Of a stretch of DNA of 40,891 bases, positions 7,199-15,652 are shown one piece after another (within the stretch, counting starts at the first letter, position 1; the number at the start of each line of letters is the position of its first letter). Source of the DNA: Pseudoglutamicibacter albus (GTDB taxonomy: Bacteria > Actinomycetota > Actinomycetes > Actinomycetales > Micrococcaceae). A program made the translations under genes and the position numbers. The notes under the pieces are model-generated. The model had not been told where the DNA came from. It saw nothing but the letters and a program-made list of their open reading frames with translations, and searched no databases. Location of the stretch: NCBI RefSeq assembly GCF_022346425.1, contig NZ_JAKRCW010000016.1, forward strand, positions 1 through 40,891. Direction: 5' to 3'.

Positions 7199-8350
7199 GT
7201 GTCTGATCGAGTCACAGCAATCCTGACTCCCGGCCTGCTAGAAACCCTGCGTGAGCGCGCACCTGAATACGACCAGAACAACGAGTTCGCGGCCCAGGAT
7301 GTGCGCGACCTCGCAGAAGCCGGCTACTTCACCGCTACGTTGCCAGTTGAAGAAGGCGGGGCAGGGTGGAGCTTCGCAGACCTGGTGCGCGCCGAAAGGA
7401 TGCTGGCAGCCGCGGTACCTGCCACCGCGCTGGCCGTGAACATGCACCAGGTGTGGTGCGGCGTCGACAAGATCCTGCGTTCCTGGGGCGATGATCGGCT
7501 CGCGTTCATGCGCCAGTGGGTTTCCGAAGGTGAACTATTGGCCTTTGGGGTCTCCGAACCAGGCAACGACGCCGTGCTGCTGGACTCCTACACTCAAGCG
7601 ACCCCAGGGCAAGGCGGCTATACCCTCAACGGCTTGAAAGTGTTCACCTCCCTAGGTCCGGCGTGGACGCGGCTGGGCGTCATGGGTAAACATGACGGCC
7701 AGCTGCTCTACGGGTTCGTGGAACCACAGGAAGGCGTGCAGCGAGTCGGGGAGTGGGACGCACTCGGCATGCGGGCTTCCGGATCGTTTGCCACCAAACT
7801 CACCGACGCGTGGATGAAAGAAGAAACCATCCACACCCGTTTTGAGCCGTGGGATGCCACCGAGCCGCTGGTTGCGGCGATCTTCGCCTCCTTCCTGACC
7901 CTCACAGGTTCGGTGTACGTCGGCATCGCAGACCGCGCGCTCGAGCTCGCACGTACCAGCGCGAATGAACGCACATCCCGCTCAACCGGGCTGGCGCTCT
8001 CACAACAACCGGCGCCGCGTACGCTTATCGCGGAGGCCGGCATGAAACAGATCGCGCTCGATGCAGTGGTCGAATCAGTCGTCAACGAACTGGATGCTGG
8101 ACTCAGCCCGAGCCCGGCAACAGTCGCACGGTGGGTGACATTGCGCACGATGGCTACCGACACCGCCCAAGCCCACATCGAGACCGCCCGAGCGCTCTCT
8201 GGTGGAGCCGGGTTCACGCGTACCTCAGAGATCTCGCGTCTTTACCGCGACGTTGCGGCAGGTATGCACCATCCGTCGCAACGCCCATCGGCGATGGAAT
8301 CTGTGGCTAACTGGCTGGTTGGTCCGGTGGAACACACCACTAACAGCTAG
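7199..8350 (+). CDS. Acyl-CoA dehydrogenase-like flavoprotein
   Basis: A 383-aa protein from GTG 7199, with GAAAGGA at 7185-7191. The order is that of the acyl-CoA dehydrogenase superfamily: N-terminal helical domain, middle beta domain ([15 protein letters not shown] for flavin/substrate contact; [12 protein letters not shown]), then a C-terminal four-helix domain ending in [21 protein letters not shown]. These enzymes use FAD to oxidise acyl-CoA thioesters, or flavin hydroxylation in the DszC-like branch. I could not place the usual catalytic Glu near the C-terminus; the corresponding segment reads [11 protein letters not shown], more like the DszC/monooxygenase side. Substrate unknown. Confidence 0.83.
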   Translation: MSDRVTAILTPGLLETLRERAPEYDQNNEFAAQDVRDLAEAGYFTATLPVEEGGAGWSFADLVRAERMLAAAVPATALAVNMHQVWCGVDKILRSWGDDRLAFMRQWVSEGELLAFGVSEPGNDAVLLDSYTQATPGQGGYTLNGLKVFTSLGPAWTRLGVMGKHDGQLLYGFVEPQEGVQRVGEWDALGMRASGSFATKLTDAWMKEETIHTRFEPWDATEPLVAAIFASFLTLTGSVYVGIADRALELARTSANERTSRSTGLALSQQPAPRTLIAEAGMKQIALDAVVESVVNELDAGLSPSPATVARWVTLRTMATDTAQAHIETARALSGGAGFTRTSEISRLYRDVAAGMHHPSQRPSAMESVANWLVGPVEHTTNS

Positions 8351-8370
8351 GTTGTGTCCGCTCGGCACGA

Positions 8371-8376
8371 TACCCT
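8371..8376 (+). promoter_or_regulatory. Possible leaderless -10 box (TACCCT) of uppP
   Basis: TACCCT fits TANNNT and lies three bases from GTG 8380 and six from the second, in-frame GTG 8383. No Shine-Dalgarno sequence precedes either. The spacing favours 8383 as the first codon of a leaderless transcript. Confidence 0.4.
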
Positions 8377-8379
8377 GCA

Positions 8380-9219
8380 GTGGTGGAATGGTTATACGCA
8401 GCGATCCTCGGCCTCGTTCAAGGGCTGACTGAGTTTCTTCCGATCTCTTCATCCGCGCACTTGCGCATCACGGGGTCTTTCCTGCCTGGTGGGTCTGACC
8501 CTGGCGCGGCATTCACCGCGATCACCCAGTTAGGCACCGAGACCGCGGTCTTGCTGTTCTTCTGGCGAGACATCGTGCGGATCATCAAGCACTGGTGCCT
8601 GGCACTCGTGGGGAAGATGCCGCGCAATGACCCCGATGCGCGCATGGGTTGGCTGATCATCATCGGTTCGATCCCGATCGGCGTGCTCGGTCTGCTACTG
8701 GAAGAACAGATCGACACAACCTTCCGCAGTCTGTGGATCGTGGCGTTCATGCTCGTGTTCTTCGGCCTCTTGCTTGCGGCCGCGGACTCCTTGGGTAAAC
8801 AACGCCGACAGCTACAAGACCTCACCGTCAAACACGGTATTTTCTATGGTTTCTTCCAAGCGCTCGCGTTGATCCCTGGCGTATCCCGTTCAGGCGGAAC
8901 CATCACGGGTGGTTTGGCCCTCGGCTATTCGCGTGAAGCCGCTACCCGCTACTCGTTCCTGCTAGCGATTCCCGCGGTCATGATCTCCGGCGGCTACAAA
9001 CTCGCGAAAGCACTCAAAGACGGTTTCGACGGCCCATACGGTGCAGGCCCCACCGCGTTGGCCACCGTCATCGCGTTCATCGTCGGTTTCGTAGTGATCG
9101 GATGGCTGCTGCGCTACATCTCAACCCACTCGTTCCGCCTGTTCGTGTGGTACCGCATCGCGCTGGGCTTCATCCTGTTCGTCCTGCTCGGTCTTAACCT
9201 CATCGACCCAACGGTCTAA
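8380..9219 (+). CDS. uppP: Undecaprenyl-diphosphatase UppP (BacA)
   Basis: This 279-aa integral membrane phosphatase removes a phosphate from undecaprenyl diphosphate, recycling the lipid carrier for peptidoglycan and other wall polymers. Diagnostic motifs are clear: [14 protein letters not shown] (E18, S23-S25, H27) in the first re-entrant segment and PGVSRSGGT (R170, S171) in the second, which together form the active site. About eight hydrophobic segments are visible, and the length is normal. Start is one of the tandem GTG codons at 8380/8383. The next gene, mshC, follows 74 bases downstream with its own strong ribosome-binding site. Confidence 0.95.
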   Translation: MVEWLYAAILGLVQGLTEFLPISSSAHLRITGSFLPGGSDPGAAFTAITQLGTETAVLLFFWRDIVRIIKHWCLALVGKMPRNDPDARMGWLIIIGSIPIGVLGLLLEEQIDTTFRSLWIVAFMLVFFGLLLAAADSLGKQRRQLQDLTVKHGIFYGFFQALALIPGVSRSGGTITGGLALGYSREAATRYSFLLAIPAVMISGGYKLAKALKDGFDGPYGAGPTALATVIAFIVGFVVIGWLLRYISTHSFRLFVWYRIALGFILFVLLGLNLIDPTV

Positions 9220-9293
9220 ACGGGCGAGCCACACGGTAGCCTCGAATGATAAGTGTTGTGCCCGCGTTCCGCCCCGTAACGTAAGGAGAGCCC

Positions 9294-10568
9294 GTGCAGT
9301 CTTGGCCACGACCACACGTCCCTCAGGTCCCCGGACAACCACCAGCGATGCGGTTGTTCGATACCTCGACAGGAAAGATCGAAGAGGTCAAGACGAACGA
9401 GCATGCATCCATCTACGTGTGTGGCATCACCCCGTATGACGCCACACACTTAGGGCACGCCTCAACGTATGTGACCTTTGACCTGCTGATTCGGCAGTGG
9501 CTCGATGCTGGCCTTGAGGTGAACTACATTCAAAACGTGACCGACATCGATGACCCGCTCCTGGAGCGGGCCGACGATACCGGCGTGGATTGGGAATGGC
9601 TCGCTGAAGACCAGACCAACCTGTTCCGCGGCGACATGGAGGCGCTGCGGGTCATCCCGCCGCAGCACTACATGGGCGCAGTTGCCGCGATCCCGTGGGT
9701 TGTTGAAGGCGTTGAGAAGATGCTCGCCGACGGTGTCGCCTACCGTGTGCACGGTACGGCCGGCGAGCCAGACGGGGACGTCTACTTCGACTCCGCGGCT
9801 GCAGCAACGGATGCATGGCGGTTGGGGGATGTGTCTCACTACGACGCCGAAACCATGAACGAGTTCTTCGCTGAACGAGGCGGCGACCCGGACCGCCCAG
9901 GTAAACGCGACCCGTTGGATCCGTTGCTGTGGCGGGTGGCCCGCGAAGGGGAACCATCCTGGGACGGCAGGACCCTCGGTGACGGCCGGCCCGGCTGGCA
10001 CATCGAATGCTCCGTCATGGCGGCCCGCCTCAACGACGGCCCGCTCACCGTCCAGGCCGGCGGTAACGACCTCATCTTCCCGCACCACGAGTTCTCTGCA
10101 GGCCATACTGCCGCTGTCTCCGGTCACCGTCTTGCCGAACACTACGCACACACTGGCATGGTTGGCCTTGACGGGGTCAAGATGTCGAAATCGCTTGGGA
10201 ACCTCGTTCTCGTCTCAAAGCTGACCGCCGAAGGGCGCGATCCACGAGCGATCCGCGCGGTCATCCTGGATCATCACTACCGTGACGACTGGTCTTTCGA
10301 ACACGAAGATCTGGAACGCGCTGATCAGCGCATCGCAACGTGGGAGAGCGCACTGGGCCGTAGCACCCAGCAGCAGGCCGAGGATGTGGTGGCTCGCGTG
10401 CGGGCCGCACTTGCCAACGACCTCGATGCGCCAGCTGCCTTGGCCGCACTAGATGAATGGGCCGCGGCAACGCACGATGGGCCAGCTACTTCCGATGCGG
10501 CCGCTCGCTTGGTTGCAGACGCCGTCAACGCTCTACTGGGTATCGAACTGCAGCCTGCCGGGAACTAG
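9294..10568 (+). CDS. mshC: L-cysteine:GlcN-Ins ligase MshC (mycothiol synthesis)
   Basis: MshC uses ATP to join cysteine to glucosaminyl-inositol, the penultimate step to mycothiol, the major thiol of actinobacteria. It is a relative of cysteinyl-tRNA synthetase with the same fold. The 424-aa product shows [14 protein letters not shown] with zinc ligand C43 and the HIGH-type HLGH (52-55), then [11 protein letters not shown], and the KMSKS signature at 296-300. The N-terminus [14 protein letters not shown] is typical of MshC, and the protein is shorter than CysRS because it lacks the anticodon-binding domain. GTG 9294 follows AAGGAGAG at 9283-9290. It ends six bases from the convergent PAC2 gene. 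Confidence 0.95.
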   Translation: MQSWPRPHVPQVPGQPPAMRLFDTSTGKIEEVKTNEHASIYVCGITPYDATHLGHASTYVTFDLLIRQWLDAGLEVNYIQNVTDIDDPLLERADDTGVDWEWLAEDQTNLFRGDMEALRVIPPQHYMGAVAAIPWVVEGVEKMLADGVAYRVHGTAGEPDGDVYFDSAAAATDAWRLGDVSHYDAETMNEFFAERGGDPDRPGKRDPLDPLLWRVAREGEPSWDGRTLGDGRPGWHIECSVMAARLNDGPLTVQAGGNDLIFPHHEFSAGHTAAVSGHRLAEHYAHTGMVGLDGVKMSKSLGNLVLVSKLTAEGRDPRAIRAVILDHHYRDDWSFEHEDLERADQRIATWESALGRSTQQQAEDVVARVRAALANDLDAPAALAALDEWAAATHDGPATSDAAARLVADAVNALLGIELQPAGN

Positions 10569-10574
10569 GACTGT

Positions 10575-11555
10575 CTAGGACGTGAGGTCGTCGCGGCCGG
10601 AAAGGTAGCGGCGGAGCTCTTCCGCGATGGCCTCCCCATCGATGCGCTCCTGCGGAGTCTCGTGTTCGGCCTGTGCATGTTGTTGTTTAAGCTCTGAAAA
10701 GAGAGTCGCCAGCCGCGGGTCTTCAGCGGCCGCGGCATCGAGGGCTTCTTCCCACTCTTCGGCGTGCACGCGCAAACTATCGGTTGGCAGATCCAAACCG
10801 AAATGCTCATCGAGCGCCGCAATCAGAGCGATCTGGGCCTTCGGATCCTGTAGCGCGGCAACATAGCGCGGCACATCAACCCACACATCCAGAACAGGTA
10901 GACCCGCCGCCCACGCGGTATCCGAAAGCACCGAAACAATGCCGGCAGGGCCCACATCCACCGAACGATCCGCTGAGGTCAGCGAACGCAGAGCCCGCGA
11001 GTCAGAGGTCAAGCGCGCCTGGGCATTCGCTGAATGAGGTATCTGTTCAGCGGTGGCGTGCAAGGCCGTGACCATAACAACGTTCAGGGCTTCGGCATGC
11101 ATCAAAACCTCACCAACAAACGAGATCCACCGCATGTTAGGTTCCGGGCCCAGAGCAACCACGACGTCCAAACCGGTAGGGGTGCGGAACCGATACAACC
11201 GCGTAGTAGGCCAAGCGAGTTTAAGGTTTCCGTTGACACCTGCAACACGTGAAGGTCGATTGACGAGGAAGTCGTAATATTCCTCAGGCTCTAACTTGGC
11301 CGCCAAGGTTGAATCGACATGTTCAAGGATCCATTCCGCGGCGCTGGTCGCGGCGTGGCCAGCGTTCTCAAAGCCACCGAAAGCCGCGATCAAAACAGCC
11401 GGACGCAACTTATCCGTACTCGAACCCGAGACTGGCTGGGCGCGCACCCACTCCTTGACCGAATCAAAAGGCACCGACTCATACGGTAATGATTCGAGCG
11501 GTTGAGTGCTCTCACGGTCACTGCTCACGTGCTCAGTCTCCTCACCTTCAAGCAT
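10575..11555 (-). CDS. PAC2-family protein (proteasome assembly chaperone-like)
   Basis: The frame encodes 326 aa and matches the PAC2 (PF09754) family: LIAAFGGFENAGHAATSAAEWI near the start, then VVVALGPEPNMRW and, later, PAGIVSVLSDTAWAAGLPVLDVWVDVPRYV. Eukaryotic relatives help assemble 20S proteasomes; in actinobacteria the role is not settled. ATG 11555 lies nine bases past a TAGGGT -10 (11570-11565). A second candidate, GTG 11528 (MSSDREST), has a strong GGTGAGGAG at 11546-11538. It is divergent from the M50 gene, sharing a 16-bp palindrome upstream. Its presence in a genome segment without prcBA is notable. Confidence 0.85.
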   Translation of the reverse strand: MLEGEETEHVSSDRESTQPLESLPYESVPFDSVKEWVRAQPVSGSSTDKLRPAVLIAAFGGFENAGHAATSAAEWILEHVDSTLAAKLEPEEYYDFLVNRPSRVAGVNGNLKLAWPTTRLYRFRTPTGLDVVVALGPEPNMRWISFVGEVLMHAEALNVVMVTALHATAEQIPHSANAQARLTSDSRALRSLTSADRSVDVGPAGIVSVLSDTAWAAGLPVLDVWVDVPRYVAALQDPKAQIALIAALDEHFGLDLPTDSLRVHAEEWEEALDAAAAEDPRLATLFSELKQQHAQAEHETPQERIDGEAIAEELRRYLSGRDDLTS

Positions 11556-11597
11556 TTATTCGTTACCCTAGTCACCCTCTCGGCGAGTGAAAAGACC

Positions 11598-11613
11598 AAC
11601 CGATTAATCGGTT
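11598..11613. promoter_or_regulatory. Perfect 16-bp palindrome in a divergent promoter region
   Basis: AACCGATT (11598-11605) is followed without gap by its complement AATCGGTT (11606-11613). It sits between the PAC2 gene (leftward) and the M50 protease gene (rightward), over the expected -35 position of the rightward promoter, whose -10 is at 11628-11633. An uninterrupted 8+8 palindrome here is a likely operator for a dimeric repressor. Confidence 0.55.
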
Positions 11614-11627
11614 CGCGTTTTAGGACC

Positions 11628-11633
11628 TAAGAT
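11628..11633 (+). promoter_or_regulatory. Leaderless -10 box (TAAGAT) of the M50 protease gene
   Basis: TAAGAT fits TANNNT and ends seven bases before ATG 11641. The intervening ATG at 11634 is out of frame and no ribosome-binding site is present, so a leaderless transcript is likely. Confidence 0.6.
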
Positions 11634-11640
11634 ATGAGTC

Positions 11641-12783
11641 ATGCCTACCGAAGGTGCCACCCAGCCGTGGTACAACCGTCCGCTCCCGCTCGGGAGTATC
11701 GGTGGCGTACCCGTTTCACTATCCACATCCTGGTTCTTCGTAGCCTTAGTCCTTCCCATCGCCGTGGTTGTGGTGGTCCAAGACTGGCTGCCAGGAACCA
11801 CTACCGCGGTAGCGATCATCTTGGGGCTTCTACAGACAGTCGCCCTCATGTTCTCGGTTCTCATCCACGAGGTCGCCCACGCGCTCGTCGCTAAGGCACT
11901 CGGTTGGAAAACCACGGGCATCGAAGTCACGCTGTGGGGCGGGCACACGAGCTTCGATACGACGAAACCAAAAGCGTCGCAATCGTTCTTCGTCTCGATC
12001 GTGGGGCCGCTCACCAACCTTGCCCTTGCCGCGATCATCTATTCACCCATCTGGCTCGGAGCCCAACTTCCCGATGGGCCGCTGAAGTTCTTCATCATGA
12101 TGACGGTCATCGCGAACCTCGCGATCGGCGTATTCAACCTCTTGCCAGGCCTACCCCTGGATGGCGGCAGGGTAGTTGAGTCAATCGTGTGGGGTATCGC
12201 CGGGCGTCAGCCGATCGGCACGATCGTTGCCGGATGGATCGGCGGGATCCTCGCTTTGGCCGGCGGGGTCAGCGTCATCGTCTTCTTGGTGCAAGCCCAG
12301 CACAACACCAAGTTCGTGACGCTTCTGATGCTGTTGGTCATGATCGTTCCGTTGCTTGATGGAGCGGTCAAGTCAGTTCGGTTGGGACACTTCCGTTTGC
12401 GGATCGAAGGAATGCAGGCCGGGCAGTTGATCAGCCCCGTCGTGCGCCTCGCACCTCACGCTTCAGTGGCCGATGCGGTTGAGGCAGGGGTCTTTGACGA
12501 CACCGTTGTCCTGGTCCTAAGCCAAGACGGAACGCACTTGTACCGTGTGCGTCCGGAACCGCTTCAGAACATGCTTCCTGCTGTGTATGCAGGCACGCCA
12601 GTGATGCATGTTGTGATGGACGCGATGGACGCCCATGTAGTCTCCGCTGAATCAGATGGTGATATTTTGGCTCGTGCCGCACTTGATTCTGAGACGGGGA
12701 CGGTGCTGGTAGTGGACTCGCAGCAGCAATGCATTGGTGCTGTGCGTCGCGAAAGCGTTGTCAAGGCGCTCGAAGGGCGCTGA
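11641..12783 (+). CDS. Site-2 protease family (M50) membrane metalloprotease with CBS-like tail
   Basis: A 380-aa intramembrane zinc protease. HEVAH at 76-80 supplies two zinc ligands and the catalytic Glu77, and LPLDGGR (D174) the third ligand. About six hydrophobic segments fill residues 20-245. Residues about 260-378 form a soluble tail arranged like a degenerate pair of CBS domains, as in SpoIVFB/Rip3-type members. Such enzymes cut transmembrane proteins, often anti-sigma factors, but no substrate is evident here. It starts leaderless at ATG 11641 and is followed after 17 bases by trmI. Confidence 0.88.
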   Translation: MPTEGATQPWYNRPLPLGSIGGVPVSLSTSWFFVALVLPIAVVVVVQDWLPGTTTAVAIILGLLQTVALMFSVLIHEVAHALVAKALGWKTTGIEVTLWGGHTSFDTTKPKASQSFFVSIVGPLTNLALAAIIYSPIWLGAQLPDGPLKFFIMMTVIANLAIGVFNLLPGLPLDGGRVVESIVWGIAGRQPIGTIVAGWIGGILALAGGVSVIVFLVQAQHNTKFVTLLMLLVMIVPLLDGAVKSVRLGHFRLRIEGMQAGQLISPVVRLAPHASVADAVEAGVFDDTVVLVLSQDGTHLYRVRPEPLQNMLPAVYAGTPVMHVVMDAMDAHVVSAESDGDILARAALDSETGTVLVVDSQQQCIGAVRRESVVKALEGR

Positions 12784-12800
12784 GCGAAAGGACTTAAATA

Positions 12801-13871
12801 GTGGCTGTAGGTGCCCAGCACCGTCGCGGACCGTTCAAAGTGGGCGACAGGGTGCAAGTCACAGACGAGCGCCGCCGCGTACACACACTGACCCTCAAAG
12901 AGGGCGGGGAGTTCCACACCCACGTTGGTGTTTTGTTCCACGATCAGTTGCTCGGCCAACCAGAAGGCAGCGTCATCGAGAACTCCGAAGGTGTTCGGTA
13001 TCAGGCGTTGCGTCCACTTTTGAAAGATTTCGTTTTGTCGATGCCGCGCGGCGCGACAGTGGTGTACCCGAAAGACGCCGGCCAGATCGTGACGATGGGG
13101 GACATCTACCCGGGCGCGCGCGTGGTGGAAGCCGGCATCGGTTCGGGCGCGTTGACGATTTCTTTGTTGCGTGCGGTTGGCGATACGGGCCTTGTGCATT
13201 CCTTTGAGCGCCGTGAAGAGTTCGCGGATATCGCTCGCGGCAACATCGCCGCGATGTTCGGTGAAGTTCCGCCCTCTTTCCGACTATCCTTGGGGGACTT
13301 CCAGGATCGTGTGGTCGAAGAGCACAAGCCAGGCAGTGTGGACCGCGTGGTGCTGGATATGCTCTCGCCTTGGGAATGCCTGGATGCGGTAGCCACCGTT
13401 CTGGCTCCAGGTGGGGTATGGGTTAACTATGTTGCGACCGTAACGCAGCTTTCCCGCGTGATCGAAGCGATCCGCTCCGACGGCCGTTTCACCGAACCTG
13501 AGGCTTTCGAATCGATGGTGCGCGGCTGGCACGTTGAAGGTTTGGCTGTCCGGCCTGATCACCGCATGGTTGCCCACACCGGTTTTCTGATGACTACCCG
13601 CCGGCTCGCTGACGGGGCCGTAGGCATTCCAGGGTCTCGGCGCGTCAAAGACGTGACCTTCCCGGCTGAAGATGTTTCCGCTTGGACCGCTGATCACGAC
13701 CCAGAAGCCTGGACAGCCGAAGGGCTAGGGGAGCGGGGTCTTTCAGCCAAGAAATTGCGCCGCTCAGCGCGCGACGCGGTAGCGATGGGCCGAGCCGCCG
13801 GCGCTGATCTTCCAGATGCAGGCAGCGGAAGCGAAGTCAACGGAACCCACGCCACCCAGCCCGAAGACTAG
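12801..13871 (+). CDS. trmI: tRNA (adenine(58)-N1)-methyltransferase TrmI
   Basis: TrmI methylates A58 in the T-loop of tRNA using S-adenosylmethionine, as a homotetramer. The 356-aa product has an N-terminal beta-rich domain (FKVGDRVQVTDERRR), the Rossmann SAM motif EAGIGSGAL (110-118), and DMLSPWE with the catalytic-region Asp of the family. The C-terminal ~75 residues are a variable extension ending NGTHATQPED. GTG 12801 follows GAAAGGA at 12785-12791. In many actinobacteria this gene directly precedes arc/mpa, as here. Confidence 0.93.
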   Translation: MAVGAQHRRGPFKVGDRVQVTDERRRVHTLTLKEGGEFHTHVGVLFHDQLLGQPEGSVIENSEGVRYQALRPLLKDFVLSMPRGATVVYPKDAGQIVTMGDIYPGARVVEAGIGSGALTISLLRAVGDTGLVHSFERREEFADIARGNIAAMFGEVPPSFRLSLGDFQDRVVEEHKPGSVDRVVLDMLSPWECLDAVATVLAPGGVWVNYVATVTQLSRVIEAIRSDGRFTEPEAFESMVRGWHVEGLAVRPDHRMVAHTGFLMTTRRLADGAVGIPGSRRVKDVTFPAEDVSAWTADHDPEAWTAEGLGERGLSAKKLRRSARDAVAMGRAAGADLPDAGSGSEVNGTHATQPED

Positions 13872-13948
13872 GCTGCATCCTTTCACGGCACGGCGCATCG
13901 ACTGCCGAAGCTACACTCACCATCGTGCTTGCTTTGCTGGGCAACACG

Positions 13949-13954
13949 TAGGGT
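13949..13954 (+). promoter_or_regulatory. Leaderless -10 box (TAGGGT) of arc
   Basis: TAGGGT fits TANNNT and lies six bases from ATG 13961, with no Shine-Dalgarno sequence between. It implies a separate leaderless start for arc, although trmI lies only 89 bases upstream. Confidence 0.5.
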
Positions 13955-13960
13955 GGATGC

Positions 13961-15652
13961 ATGAGCGATCAAGCATCAACACCGCCACCTTCGCCGGAAC
14001 CCAGGGAGAGTTCTTCCAACGAACTCGCCGACGTGCGTAGCCGCAACGTCGAGTTATCGCGCAGGGCAGAGGACCTGAGCCGACAAAACGCGCGGCTAGT
14101 AGATGCGTTGCGCCGCTCACGCGAAGCAATCGACGGTTTACGAGCTTCGCTGGAGCGGGACGGGGACTTCCCGCTGACTCACGCGGTAGTGCTGGCTCGC
14201 CACGAAGCGATCACGGACCGCACGCGTGCAATCCCAGGGGCAGCAGCTGCCGGGGTGGACATCCTGCACGCCGGAAGAACCGTGCGCACCAGCATTTCAC
14301 CCCTGCTGGAAGATGAGTATGTAGTTCCTGGTGCGGATGTTCTAGTCAACGAGTCCCTCATAGTCGTGGCTGTTCTTGGGCGGCGAGAAACCGGGACTGT
14401 CATGACCGTGGCCGATACTCTGGGCGCGGATAAGATTGTCGTTTCAACCCGCACAGGCGAACGGCTCGTAGTCCGCGCGGCTACCGAGCTGGCCCGCCGC
14501 GGAGTCCGGGCCGGTGAGCTCGTGGTCGTTGACCCGAAGACGGACATGGCCCTCTCCACGGTCACGGTGGACTCAGGCACGTCAGGCCTGCAATTGGCCG
14601 AGGTTCCACAAACGACCTACCAGATGATCGGCGGACTGGATCAGCAGATCACCCAGGTTCGCGATGCGATCGAGCTGCCGTTCATTCACCGCGAGAAATT
14701 CGCAGCCTACGGGCTTGAAGCCCCACGCGGGGTTTTGCTCTACGGGCCTCCGGGGACAGGCAAGACGATGATCGCCCAAGCGGTCGCCCATGCCTTGAGC
14801 GAACAAACCGGATCATCCGCTTACTTCCTCAATGTCAAAGGCCCCGAACTGCTCGACAAGTTCGTAGGTGAAACCGAACGCCACATCCGGTTGATTTTCG
14901 ACCAAGCCCGCGATCAAGCGGCAGCCGGCCACCCCGTCGTGGTGTTCTTTGACGAGATGGACGCGCTCTTCCGCACCCGCGGCACCGGCGTGTCCTCAGA
15001 CGTTGAAACCACGATCGTCCCGCAGTTGCTCGCGGAGATCGATGGGGTAGAGAAGCTATCGAATGTGCTCGTGATCGGCGCGACCAACCGCGCCGACATG
15101 CTTGACCCAGCGGTGTTGCGGCCTGGACGCCTGGACGTCAAAGTGCGTATCGAGAGGCCCGACCGCGCCGCGACACTCGATATTTTGCAGCGCTACCTGA
15201 ACGAAGACACACCAATCGCACGGACTGAGCTCACCCAATACGTCGATGCAGCGGCGGCGGCAGCGCATCTGTGTGAGGTGGTGGCACACGAAATCTTCGA
15301 TGCTGACGCTCCATTGTTCGAATGTCTCGATACCGACGGCCAACCCCACTACATCGGCCGAGCCCAGCTGATCTCCGGCGCAGTTGTCAAAGCAATCGTT
15401 GACCGCGCAAAGCGTGCCGCCATCAAACGCGAGATCAACGGCGGCGAGACCGGCCTCGACGCGGGCCTTCTGCGTTCAGCGGTCCAAGACGAGTTCACGC
15501 ACTCCGGCCACATGCCAACGCAAGGCTCACCGGACGAATGGGCCCGCATCCTGGGGCTAAACACACCAACCGGAACCCGCATCGTGAGCGTGCGCCGCCT
15601 AGAGAACGGTGAAGAAAACGGCGAAGAAACGGAACCGGCAGGGGATCAGTGA
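13961..15652 (+). CDS. arc: ARC/Mpa-type AAA+ ATPase of the Pup pathway
   Basis: ARC (Mpa in mycobacteria) is a hexameric ring ATPase that binds pupylated proteins through its N-terminal coiled coil and unfolds them. In the 563-aa product, residues about 20-75 are coiled coil (VELSRRAEDLSRQNARLVDALRR is its core), residues about 80-225 form the two OB-fold interdomains, and then comes the AAA module with Walker A GPPGTGKT (262-269), Walker B FFDEMD (D331, E332) and the arginine-finger region LDPAVLRPGRLD. The mycobacterial proteasome-docking tail (QYL) is missing: this protein ends ETEPAGDQ. The dop start overlaps its stop codon (GTGA), indicating coupled translation. Confidence 0.95.
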   Translation: MSDQASTPPPSPEPRESSSNELADVRSRNVELSRRAEDLSRQNARLVDALRRSREAIDGLRASLERDGDFPLTHAVVLARHEAITDRTRAIPGAAAAGVDILHAGRTVRTSISPLLEDEYVVPGADVLVNESLIVVAVLGRRETGTVMTVADTLGADKIVVSTRTGERLVVRAATELARRGVRAGELVVVDPKTDMALSTVTVDSGTSGLQLAEVPQTTYQMIGGLDQQITQVRDAIELPFIHREKFAAYGLEAPRGVLLYGPPGTGKTMIAQAVAHALSEQTGSSAYFLNVKGPELLDKFVGETERHIRLIFDQARDQAAAGHPVVVFFDEMDALFRTRGTGVSSDVETTIVPQLLAEIDGVEKLSNVLVIGATNRADMLDPAVLRPGRLDVKVRIERPDRAATLDILQRYLNEDTPIARTELTQYVDAAAAAAHLCEVVAHEIFDADAPLFECLDTDGQPHYIGRAQLISGAVVKAIVDRAKRAAIKREINGGETGLDAGLLRSAVQDEFTHSGHMPTQGSPDEWARILGLNTPTGTRIVSVRRLENGEENGEETEPAGDQ

